From positions 1,366,638-1,430,637 of the forward strand of contig MU278351.1 of the NCBI GenBank assembly GCA_022385755.1: 64,000 nt of DNA. Direction: 5' to 3'. Positions within the stretch are counted from its first letter, which is position 1; each line of letters opens with the position of its first letter. Made by a program: the position numbers and the translations under genes. Source of the DNA: Trametopsis cervina. Taxonomy: Eukaryota > Basidiomycota > Agaricomycetes > Polyporales > Irpicaceae. Below the pieces are notes generated by a model. The model did no database searches. It was not told the origin of the DNA and saw only the letters and a list, made by a program, of their open reading frames with translations. Positions 1 through 10,183 of the stretch are shown here, in pieces.

Positions 1-2
1 TG

Positions 3-1782
3 ATGTCGTATGAATATTCAGCGTTACCAGATCGTCTGCGAAGAGTTGCGGACACTATTGTGGAAGCCCTTCGGACTCGCCGATTACCGTTGCGTCTCTC
101 AGCGTTTAGCCCCTCTTCTATCCGGCAGCTATTCCCAACCACAAATATTCTTCAAGCGAATACGTTAACTATCGCGGTTTTCCCTCACCTAAAACATCAA
201 CCGTATCCAACGTACTTATTGCCTGGTCGCCACAGAGACGCAAAGACCAGCTCCTTGGTATACAGGGACAACGCTGTAAGATCTCTTCCAGGAACCGTCT
301 TCTCATACCTGGACCACACGATACAATCGCTTTCTGCGTTTATCCACTTGCCTGTGGAGTTGACAAGGCATGAATGTACGTCCAAGCGAGAACATTTAGA
401 GCGTATCAGGGACGAACGAGCTACCACCATTGGCAAACTGCTGGACATGCAGAAATCCGTGGCTGAATGTATCGCCACTTCTACAACGAAGTCGTCAGCA
501 TCTGCTGTGCAGCAACTATCACTCGATCTCGAAGGTTCGGTTCAATGGCCGACGAAGAGTCCAATTCATACCACAGGCGACGTCATTCTATATCTACGAA
601 GCCTTGCGACAGAAACCCTGCCGAGACGAAGAGAGGCTTACAGTACAGAAATGTTTACACTCGGCCTTAATCGTCCTTCTTGGCTTGTTCTCAATTGGCC
701 AAGGATTGTCTTTCTCCCACCCGTCCTTTTGTATAGTGCCCGCGCAGCATATACATCCAGGGCGAGTCTCGAGCAAGTAGCCAGGGATACTGTGGACACT
801 CTGAAACACTTCTGGGAAGATTGGCTTCTGTCTCCGTTGCGAGATGTCATACAAACGGTCCGGGCAGGAAATGACGAAGGTGTCATCATTACGCATGAAA
901 GTGTCAAGGCTGATTTGGATGTAAGTATCTGCCTGCTCGTCTTTTCGTGTGCCAGGTCTGAACTGGTGTCTGCCTACCGTTCACATAGTCGCTGGAGCGA
1001 ATGACACTGTCGTTAGCGCAAGACCGTCTGCGATATACTCCTGAGCAAATGGATGCGCTCTCCCAGCAGATACGAGTAGGAGACTTGACTGCCGTCATGC
1101 AGATATACGAAGATGATATTCGGAGTCCACTCAAGTCAGCCGTAGCAGGCTCGCTTCTTCGTACGCTACTCGTGCAGGTGCAAAAGGCCAAGGTGGGTTT
1201 GTAGGAATATCTGTGTTTATCCCTTCTCACAGGTCGAGGTAACAGGTCGACATCAACCAAGCCGTCTCAGGAATCGACAAGCTACTAAAGTCGCAGGAGC
1301 TGACGTTTGCATTCGTCGGTGTCGCCCCTGCAATGACGATCGCCTATATTACTCTCGGGTATCTGCGTTCATTGTGGTTCGGAAGCAAAGGGAGAAGCCG
1401 CTACGGCGGGCGCAAACGGTGTGCAGGAGTGTGGCAAATCATGCGGTGAGCAATGCTTCAGGACATGAGAGATACGCAAATAACTGACGATATTTTGACC
1501 CTCAGACGGGTCGAACGCCTGCTCATAAATAACCACCAACACAAGGACAATACCACTATCGAACCACGCGTCACTGGCCTCCTCCTACTCGGCACCACAC
1601 AACTGCGTCACTATGCCGAGCATCATCTTCCCAAAAATTCGCGCATTCGCGAAGGATTCTTGCAAGATGTAAAGGATCTGGAAAATTCTTCGATGGGCAG
1701 GACAGAAAAGCTCCGTGTGGTGGACAGGATGTGGAAATCATGGGGGGACGTCCTTGGCTGGCGACAAGTTGCTGCGATGTGA
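3..1782 (+). CDS. NCA2: NCA2-family mitochondrial protein (possibly 5'-truncated by window edge)
   Basis: Reads as the fungal NCA2 (nuclear control of ATPase 2) family, mitochondrial membrane proteins implicated in expression of mitochondrially encoded ATP synthase subunits. Four exons join in frame: 3-920, 989-1192, 1246-1445 and 1506-1782, about 532 residues. Family landmarks seen: RPSWLVLNWPRIVFLPP followed by a hydrophobic segment (about residues 225-245), FWEDWLLSPLRDVIQTVR, GVIITHESVKADLD, the SLERMTLSLAQD and YTPEQMDALSQQIR stretch, LLRTLLVQVQKAK-VDINQA, GIDKLLKSQELTFAFVGVAPA (second membrane segment) and a C-terminal region ending GWRQVAAM. The ATG at position 3 is the first possible one; the N-terminal 100 residues are poorly conserved, so an upstream exon outside the window cannot be excluded. 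Identity is from recalled family motifs. Confidence 0.85.
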
Positions 1783-1948
1783 ATAGTCCTGATATATTTA
1801 CATAGAAGTTCCATACAAAATAACATACTCGTCGTCAGTGGCAGACACATTACAGTAAGTATTGATTCTAATACAGTAATATACACGATTCTAGGAGTGT
1901 ATAATCAAATGTCCTTGTGCTAACGAAACGTTCTCAGAACTGGCGGCA

Positions 1949-3366
1949 CTAGTCCTTATGAATCTCAAGAGCAGGTGGCGCGCCCAAAGCTGCAACGCAA
2001 TTCATGTCAGTACCCGACCGCACGTATAGTCTCAATGCCGGACATGTGTACTCACCCTGCTTGATCCCGTCGTACATCAAGAACTGGCCAGAGACCAATC
2101 CGGCGGTCATGACCATCCTGGGTCCAAGTCCGGCGAACAGACCCCTGAAGCCCGCTTCCTGAGCGAGGACTTTCAGACGATGCGGCATCGAGCCTGTTGG
2201 ACCGTGTCCCTTATTGATTTGCGACAGCAGCGTATCGGCAGGCTATGAGCGGGAAGATCAGAACCAAGCTCACGTCATTACGAATTTGGATTGAAACACA
2301 CCTGACTCAGGATGGCCGCGGCAAAACCAGCGATGATTCCACTACCGAGGTCGATACCAAATTTCTTGGTCGGGCTTAGAGATGCACGCGCTTCTTCTGA
2401 CATTTGGCGGAAAGCGAGTTCGTGGCAGAATTCGTTGACCGTGAATTGCCCGATTGCGTATGGGATTTGTCTAAGGTCCAAAAATGCATGTAAGACGGTG
2501 ATAAGGGACAAGAGAAGTTCCAGGCACGCACTTGCAAAGGATAGGCAGAAATCCAGAATATAGCCCCCTGAAACCTTCTTCGCGTGCCAGACGCGTGAAA
2601 CCGCTCACCAAGCCGCTCGCGTAGTTGCGCTGTGATACGAGCCGTATCCGTGTCGCCTCAAGAGGCGTCAGCAGGATGTCTGCAAAGAATCTTCACGACT
2701 CAAGTCAGCTGCCAACAGTATGCGGTATGATGAAGGACGTGATCGTACTCGGCTACACTTGAAGCGCCAAGGTATATCGCAGTGCGATACTTGACGGCGG
2801 TGTCTGGGTCTCCAGTAAGACCTACAAACTGCTTCTTCCAGAACTCGTATCCGGCGAACTTTGCTCCTCCCTATGGTTTGAATTTAGACCCAAGTTACTG
2901 GAGCAGAACGGCGATAAAAGGAGCGCACTTGTACAAGGTAGCCCACCGCCGTGGGACCGAAACCAGTGAGCAGCGCTTTGGGCCCCTCTGAACTGATTAC
3001 ATATCGTGTGCCGGACAATAAGGAGTGCCCTTTGTATTTTGGGTCGATCTGTATACGCGTCTTGACCACGTCAATTGCTGTTATGGAAGAAGTCAGCTTC
3101 ATTGCGTCCGAACAGTTTGTATGAGTACATACGAGTCATAGCTCCGTGGGTTGCACTGCAGGAGCACCCATATCAGCGAACATGGTTCTACATCCTGATT
3201 GATACATAAACTTACGTGCAGCATAGCGCACCTGTAAGCCGATATTATCAGAACCAGGGAAAGTAGACGAGGATTATCTGCACGTACCGGCCAGGAAAAA
3301 GGATGAATAGTCCTTCGTCGTAAACTGAGGAATGACGAATGGTCTCTTCTCTCCGTCTTGTGCCAT
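1949..3366 (-). CDS. MIR1: Mitochondrial phosphate carrier (MIR1/PIC-type, SLC25 family)
   Basis: Inner-membrane carrier importing inorganic phosphate into the matrix. Starts at 3366 ([20 protein letters not shown]) and stops at 1949-1951 (LEIHKD). Several short introns interrupt it; exons spell three mitochondrial-carrier repeats with the signature PxD/ExxK/R motifs: [21 protein letters not shown] and [55 protein letters not shown] and [14 protein letters not shown] are typical of phosphate carriers rather than ADP/ATP or other SLC25 members. Length about 310 residues, normal for the family. The gene runs head-on into NCA2 (stop codons about 170 bp apart). A CRE-like TGACGTCA and an E-box lie about 240-270 bp upstream. 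No defect is visible. Confidence 0.93.
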
Positions 3367-4176
3367 GACTGTTAGTAGCTGGGCTACTTCGGAAAGCAGG
3401 CAGAATAGGGTGCTAGGAGGTGGAAGTGAGGGGATAGATAGTGGTGGGGCCTGAGCTCATGCAACGGAATAAATAGCAGGCTGCCGACTTGCATGCCCGT
3501 CTGAGGCAAATCAGCCTACGACGTCAGACCCGATTGTTGCGGCCGAGGGGCTATTCGTGGACGCTCGCCGTCCCGTCTACGCCGTGAGGGCATACGCGGG
3601 AGGCGCGTGACGTCATTGCGTAGGCGCGATCACGTGCAAAAAGCTCGCGTCGCGGCAGAACGTGCATCTCACCAAATGCCAGCAGGTAAGACTATAGTGA
3701 TGTTTTGATTGGAGAAATATGTAAGATATAGACCAAAAGAAAGGCATCGGACGGAACTACTCCCTTACTATGTCCTCAAAATCCGTAAGGGCGATGTATG
3801 CTGTGGGCATAGGCATAGTATAGCTCACTATCGTGTTAAATTCGCGGGAAAGAATGACGGGCTTTAGATGAGAGTATCCCTAGTTTGGGAGAGTTATCAT
3901 CACACGGCTTCCCACAGCCATCTCTGAAATTTGAGTCGTAGGTGTTGTACAGCAGCGATGGTGGTGTAGAAGAAAGATGGATCACGTAGCACCGAGCGCT
4001 CCGATGCCTTATCCGAATTATTCCGTACTAGGATGACCTCCAATGATTACGAGAGCGAAACATCTTGCATTGAGTAATACACATTTAAAAAACGGTAAGG
4101 AGATAATAAGGAATATATACAATGACATAGTGTTACAGTTGCGATATAATACGTATATACAAGAAACACAATCACT
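3367..4176. other. Intergenic: phosphate-carrier promoter and 3' flank of F-box gene
   Basis: About 810 bp without a supported gene. The left part is the promoter of the minus-strand phosphate carrier; the right part is the 3' flank of the minus-strand F-box gene. GC-rich around 3500-3650, AT-rich towards 4080-4170. Two palindromic sites (TGACGTCA and CACGTG) are listed separately. Confidence 0.6.
3608..3636. promoter_or_regulatory. CRE palindrome TGACGTCA plus E-box CACGTG upstream of the phosphate carrier
   Basis: TGACGTCA (3608-3615) is a perfect CRE/ATF palindrome for bZIP factors and CACGTG (3631-3636) a perfect E-box for bHLH factors such as Pho4/Cbf1-like proteins. They are 15 bp apart and 242-270 bp upstream of the carrier start codon. 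Presence is read directly; regulatory function is inferred. Confidence 0.4.
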
Positions 4177-6248
4177 TTAGATCAAAGCCGAATCGTCCCA
4201 CACACCCTTCGCAGTATCGCATTTCACGTCGGCGACATACATCCGCAGCCACTGCACCATCTCCTTGCTGATCTGGTGGCAGCGTGTGAGGTCGATGGAT
4301 TGCAGACGTTGAGGCCAGTTGACGCCCGACTTGTGCTGTGGTGGCACAGGTACGTGCGCTAGGATGTGAGCGTGGGCTGCGAAAGCCGAAGCGGAGGACA
4401 TGGCTTTCGATGCGGACGATGAACGGCTGGAGGATGCGCTCGCGCTCGCGCTTGAACTTGACACAGATGCCGCATGGGCCGCAGCCGCAGCCGAGGCAGA
4501 TGAAGAGGCGGCAGAAACAGTGCCAGGAGGACGTGTCGCAACGCTGCCGGTGGGCGCGGCCTGAGTACCAGGGAACGCGCGGGACTGAGCGGGGAGCCGC
4601 GACTCGACAAAAGACCGCAGGCTCTCCCAGTCCAGCGTGGTACAGCCCTCGAGGCTGAGCGATGTCAACTTAGGACATATCCAAATCTGAGCAGGAGGAG
4701 CCGACATATGCTGGGGGCTCATGTCAATGGATTGCACAGAGCTCTTAGGGACGTAACAAATACCTTGAAAAGATTGGACGAGACGTCTTCTACATCGACC
4801 AACTCCAGTGAAGTGAGGGAAGGCACACGTTGCAGAAACCGCGATAATTTCAGTTCGCTCAGGAAGCAGCCTTCGATGCGTAGGTGGCGCAGGGGTAATC
4901 GAGTCAGAGACTGCCTGCGCAGATACTCAATCATCGGTGATATGTTGTCCAGGAAGCACATATCAATGTGCTCTAGAGCAGGGCAAGACAAAAGACGTAA
5001 GATCGTCCTTGTGCGAAGCGTACCGGAGTAATAAAACGAGGCTTTCGTGAGGCGAGGCAGATTGATCATCCTTGCGTCAGTGACCCGCACCAGCCTCTCA
5101 TTCGCCTCATCGTAGTCCGATGAATCCGGCTCGACAGTGCACATACCAGCATCGACGTCGGACATATTGCGGAGAACGAGTTCCTCAAGGTTTGGGCAGG
5201 CACGGAGGATGCCTAGAGTGGTGTCTATCGACGGCGAATACCCGTTCCAATAACCTCCGAGCTTGAGAACACGCAAGCGGCTAACCAAACGCACGTCCCA
5301 GCCGAAGTTGAATGATGTCAGAGAACAAGACATGAGGCTCGGAGTCTCCCCTTGGAAGACAGAGCGTGGCGGGTTGGAGTGGTAGTGTTCCTCTGGCATG
5401 GAGTGCAATACCCGCACAGAGAAAACCTCCAAGAGCGGTGCGGGATCCGTACATCGCATGAGAGCGGCGTGAGCTTGCGGGCGGTTCGGTACCGTCAACC
5501 GAAAAGACTTCCAACGCCAGACGGACGTGCGAAGGAGATCCATAGTTCGGACGATACTATCCGTAGTCACCGTACCGTTCTCCAACCTGGGGCTAAAGTC
5601 GACGCAGATATGGAGAGGGAGGGCCTTCGAGCGCTCGAGTTTCCGTTGAGCATGGGAAAGTGGGTGGTGCACGCCGGCTGCGATGCGCGTCCATAGCACG
5701 GGTGTGTTCACGGCAACCTCAAGCCAATGCCTGCACACCAGCATAAGTGTCGATAGCATCAGGGAATCGTCTTCCTCCATGTTCATGACCCCCATGACGA
5801 AGATTGACGCGAGCAACTCACTGGGTAGTCGCCTTACCGGAGACTGCAAACGTACGGCCGTCTCCAGCCGCGACTCGAGCAGATCCCTTTCGCTGAGTAG
5901 TAGCGCCATCCGCGATTCCAGGTTACTTAGGGCGTTCCGAAGGTGCGTAATCTGATTAACGGACGAGCTCGCACTTGAACTCGAGCCCGCTTGCGTGTAC
6001 AGCCTGCGCCTGTCTGATGGAACTTGGGGTGCGGGCGGTTCGTAATAGCTCTGCATGGGCGGTATTGGGGCAGAAGGAAGACTGGGAGCGGGAGGCGGAG
6101 AGGGTGAGGGTTCCGGTGAGGGTGTAGGCTTGTAGTCGTCGTACGCTTCATAAGGGGGCGGCGAGGCGGAAGGCATAGGGGCCCATGACCGAATCGGCCG
6201 CGGGGAAAAGATAGGTGCATTGGACGACATCTGGGACTCGTCATACAT
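4177..6248 (-). CDS. F-box-like protein with leucine-rich-repeat region
   Basis: Two exons, 6248-4764 and 4686-4177, joined by a phase-0 intron of 77 bp, give about 664 residues. The N-terminus (1-90) is proline/serine-rich and disordered. A short coiled coil follows (RNALSNLESRMALLLSERDLLESRLE), then an F-box-like motif (RLPSELLASIFVMGVMN ... LVCRHWLEVAVNTPVLWTRI, about 135-190). The rest shows scattered LRR-like segments (LRVLKLGGYWNG, CPNLEELVLRNMSDV, CPALEHIDMCFLDNI, LPLRHLRIEGCFL, LTSLELVDVEDV, and in exon 2 CPKLTSLSLEGCTTLDWE). A low-complexity Ala/Ser run sits in exon 2. This architecture is the large, expanded basidiomycete F-box family, probably SCF ubiquitin-ligase adaptors; the substrate is unknown. 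Confidence 0.85.
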
Positions 6249-7043
6249 CTCTTCTGACCGACCTGCTAAATACGCTCGGAAAGTGGTATTTCGGTGTACA
6301 GCCGCCTATTGTGCTCTGTGCCAGTGATCCGTTCCGATTCGAATCGCAGCGACCGGTGTCCGGTTTCGTGTGGCGGGAATTCGAACACGAGTAGAGCGAG
6401 GCACTGTATGTGTGCTCTAGCTCTATTTGGGTTCGTTGAAGAGGGTGAAGCGGACGAGCTAAGGTTTGCGGGTGAGCCAAGGGGGTCCACGCCTCGTTGT
6501 CACAGCTAGCCATTAAGTACGCACCTATGGGGGTATCTCGGGAGCAAGCCCAACGCGACGGGGAATGGAGAGGTGAGGGGAGTTACGCAGGAAGGAGTTG
6601 TAGAATATAAGGCCGGCTTAGCGATCTTGCAGATAAAGACTTTTGTCTGCTGAGCACCGCCTGGCACACGAGGCGAGATGGATGTCCGCTGTCCATCGAG
6701 AGGTGACCTGCAACGTGGGATGGCGAATGGGTCTGAAGACACGAGGGAGAAAACGAGGCAGATGGCGGCGGCAAACAAGATGAACACATTGCAAACTTTG
6801 TACAAGTTTCCGTTTTCACCCATCCTCGCCGTTTATCATCCGGTCTTATCTTCCGAAATACAGATGTTGAGATCCATTCACTTTTTCTAGAATCAGAAAG
6901 AGGTACAAGGTTGTCTACTCGTGTTGCATCGGCTAAGTGAGTGCGCGACTGAACGTGGTTTAGAGTACATATGCCTATCTGGATCGGGTTCGTGACGCTA
7001 CATGAGTCGTTCTATAGTAGACATTCTAGCCTCCCCTGATTAA
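6249..7043. other. Intergenic: promoter side of the F-box gene
   Basis: About 795 bp between the F-box start and the stop of the PQ-loop gene. Open frames here (for example 6506-6823 on the minus strand, with one hydrophobic run) have no recognisable domain and no clear introns, so I do not call a gene. Confidence 0.5.
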
Positions 7044-8288
7044 TCACGCTGCAGGGACAGAAACCCGAGACGACGTGCTGCTGTAGTAGAAAAACTGTAT
7101 GAGAACCTGTCATAGATTGAGTGAAACTTCAGCTCCAGCTCGAGTCAGAACAAGTAAACAACTCAACGAAGATATCCAAGAACACAGTCAGCCCACTTCC
7201 TGGAGGATGCCGAGGACCAGGGTGTCAGCAACACCTGAAACATGTAAGGGTTTGCGTTCTCACCTGCTAGCCATCCAGCATTTGCTAGGAGGTGGTTTGG
7301 CTCCAGAGAAACAGTTAATATCGATAAAGCATATGTAGTGTTCCCCGCAATAGAAAATAGGAACAGAGCTAATGAAAGCCCCTCGCACTTGGTCTGGAAG
7401 TTTTTGACTGAACCAGAACATGGGTTCAGGGACTATGACGTCGTTGAATGCGGAAGACTCACGGATCTGGGGTATCCTGGCACCAACTTCCAATATATAG
7501 TCAGTGTGCGTGAGCAGCGCAGCGCAACGTGAATGTGGCTTACGGTATAGCGCAGCAGAAATCCACCCAAGCATTGAACTCTTCCATTCAAACACTTCTT
7601 TGGGTGGTTCGCGGGGCTGGCCCTTGTGTATGTACTGATCAACAGCCCAGGATAACGCTCCAGTCCCCAACACGAAGGCCAGCGCGCCGCCGTACAGGGC
7701 AAATTGCGAAAGCATGCTCCGACTTGTCTTCCCTTCTTCGCGGGATCCTTGTACGGCATCTATGAGAGGGGTCTCCTCCGAAGGTACTGATGCAGGAACT
7801 TCGACCCCAGGTACAAGAGGAGGAGCGGTAATCTGTCTCTCCTTGGACCAACGATAATAGTAGATCTGCACCAACAAAATGATGTCGCAGACGGAATACT
7901 AGGGAAGTGTGTTCGTTATCAGTATATGACACTGAGCGTGATGGTGGTACTCACGTATACCGCCAGAATGATAATGGTGGGCAACAGCCCCGCGAGGATC
8001 GCACCAAAGAGGTTAGCAAGATCTCCGGCAAGCCAGATGTACACAAACAGTGTGCTCAGCCCTTCACCAGACTTGAGTTGATAGTTCTCAATGATCTGGG
8101 GGGAGTATACCACGATCCTAAATTTTGGAAATAAGCTTAGTCTGGACTGGTCGATAGAATTCTTTTATTATCTCACCAGCAAGCAATGGACATCCACCCT
8201 AACTTTGAGATATGAGTGTCGCGCACGCCACCTCGGTAATAAGACATGGACTCACGATACCACTCAGGGCCTCACTTCCAGCTAACAT
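7044..8288 (-). CDS. PQ-loop repeat transporter (vacuolar Ypq1/PQLC2-like cationic amino-acid transporter)
   Basis: Reconstructed as eight exons (8288-8261, 8198-8177, 8117-7955, 7898-7544, 7486-7463, 7407-7264, 7199-7168, 7106-7044), exactly 831 nt, 276 residues, with introns of 55-64 bp. Two PQ-loop repeats are clear: SIACWIVVYSPQIIENYQLK near the N-terminus and LGWISAALYLGARIPQI in the second half, each followed by membrane helices (LFVYIWLAGDLANLFGAILA; LALFLFSIAGNTTYALSI). The C-terminus GLTVFLDIFVLIQFFYY matches the family. The known role is export of Lys/Arg/His across vacuole or lysosome membranes. Several exons are micro-exons (22, 24, 28, 32 nt); the donor before the last intron is GTTGAG, a weak site, chosen because it restores the conserved end. 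Divergent from prohibitin, 233 bp apart. Confidence 0.88.
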
Positions 8289-8521
8289 GACGGTCATCTT
8301 AGGATGACTACAAAGCACCTGAAATCGTCACAAGAGTAGCTGTTGTATATCTGTGGTGGACGGTTCAAAGCAGGACTTTTATGACCATAAAGTGGTTCGG
8401 CAACGACCGAGTATACGCTAGCGCCCAATAGCACCCGGATTCTCGGCCTCGGATTCGTACGTAGTTCTCTCATACCTGCCGCTTTCACAGCACATCTGTT
8501 TGTATCCCCCTCGGCCACAGA
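8289..8521. promoter_or_regulatory. Divergent promoter between PQ-loop transporter and prohibitin-2
   Basis: Only 233 bp separate the two start codons, so both genes must share this control region. No perfect TATA box is seen. Confidence 0.55.
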
Positions 8522-9866
8522 ATGAACGGGCAAGACGCGTTCAGAAGGTTTGCGCAGCAAATACAACGCGCAGGAGGCTCCGGTGGTGGCGGTGGTCGCC
8601 TGCCGGGTAGAGGTGCTTTTGCTGGCGGAGGACTTGTAGTCGCTCTCATTGGTGGTGGTGTTTTGTTGAACTCTGCCATGTTTAATGGTGAGTGTTGGTT
8701 CATTCTCGTTTTATATGCACGCTTATTGTATATACCAGTTGATGGTGGTCACAGAGCGATCAAGTACACTCGGTAAGTATGTTGATTGGTCATGCGAGGT
8801 CTACTGCTCACATTACATGCTCAGCTTGAGTGGAGTGACTGAGCACGTATACCCGGAAGGAACTCATCTTGTGGTACGAGCTGCTTAAATACGCATGTGA
8901 AGCACATATCTGACAGAGTTCCAGATCCCCTGGTTCGAGACACCCATCTTGTTCGACATTCGGGCAAAGCCTCGCAATGTTGCCAGCCTTACAGGCACAA
9001 AAGGTTCGTTACACGCAATGACAAGCAACGTTCTAACCTAATCTAATTCTCTACAGACTTACAGATGGTCAACATAACATGTCGTGTATTGTCTCGACCG
9101 AATACCAAGGCATTGCCCACAATATATCGGGAACTCGGCACGGATTATGACGAACGAGTACTGCCCTCTATCGTGAACGAGGTGCTGAAGAGTGTGGTCG
9201 CCCAATTTAACGCCAGTCAGCTGATTACGCAGCGTGAGATGGTGAGTGCTATATTTATGGTGGATGCTCAAGCTCTCATTTAATATATGAAATGGTGTAG
9301 GTATCAAGACTCATCCGCGAAAACTTGACGGCGCGGGCACAGCGCTTCAACCTCGTATTGGACGATGTTTCAATTACCCACGTCGCATTCTCCCCTGAAT
9401 TTACCCATGCTGTTGAAGCTAAACAGGTCAGCGAGGCGTGCCCCATCCATGCCATGCTTGTAGACTGACCGCGGTCTAGGTTGCGCAACAAACCGCTCTG
9501 CGTGCAGCGTTCCTCGTGGAACAGGCGCTGCAAGAAAAACAGGTACGCGTCTTGTAGCTTGTCTGTTGACTAGTTTTCATTCGTCCTCCGTAGTCTATCA
9601 TTGTCCGTGCTCGCGGAGAAGCTCAGAGTGCTGAGCTGATTGGTGAAGCTATGCGCGCGAACAAGGGCTTCTTACAGCTCCGGAGATTGGAAGCTGCGCG
9701 TGATATTGCTAATCTCCTAGCGACATCCGGTAACCGTGTAATGCTCGATTCACAGAGCCTGTTGCTGAACGGTACGTGCAAACCACCCCTAACAATACAT
9801 GACACTTAAGCTCTATGTTCAGTTGCCGGAGATGACCTTAAAGAGCTCGTACAAGGGAAGAAATAG
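8522..9866 (+). CDS. PHB2: Prohibitin-2 (mitochondrial inner-membrane scaffold)
   Basis: Multi-exon gene of about 310 residues. Prohibitin rings of PHB1/PHB2 support inner-membrane organisation, m-AAA protease control and respiratory-complex stability. Visible order: Gly-rich N-terminus ([17 protein letters not shown]), membrane anchor ([19 protein letters not shown]), the conserved [12 protein letters not shown] exon (about 33 nt), [97 protein letters not shown], and a C-terminal coiled coil ending [10 protein letters not shown]. The pattern matches PHB2 (longer N-terminus and the [12 protein letters not shown] motif) rather than PHB1. Start chosen at 8522 because it precedes the Gly-rich leader in frame. 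Confidence 0.93.
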
Positions 9867-10183
9867 GCATTTCACATTGTTACAGCCTACTGCTATCTGC
9901 CAGTGTCTTGATACGCGATTCTTTAATACACCCGACGGTCTCCCCATCTTAGACTTGCCATGACCATGGGACCAAGCGTTTTTTCGATGAGCTAGGTTCA
10001 CGACTGGTCACAACAGATGCATCACCACCGCGTCGGTCACGACCACGTGATCAGGAATGCTTCTGATCCTTGAACATCAATGTGACGCGCTTTGCCCTTG
10101 AATTGCTCTACTCTTTCCTCTAGTACCCGGGGCGTGCTCTGTGTCTCTAAGCTGATTATTCTCAGCATTCACTTACTACAGGA
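9867..10183. other. Intergenic between PHB2 and MSH5
   Basis: 317 bp holding the PHB2 3' flank and the MSH5 promoter. A CACGTG E-box is present near 10045. Nothing else supported. Confidence 0.5.
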
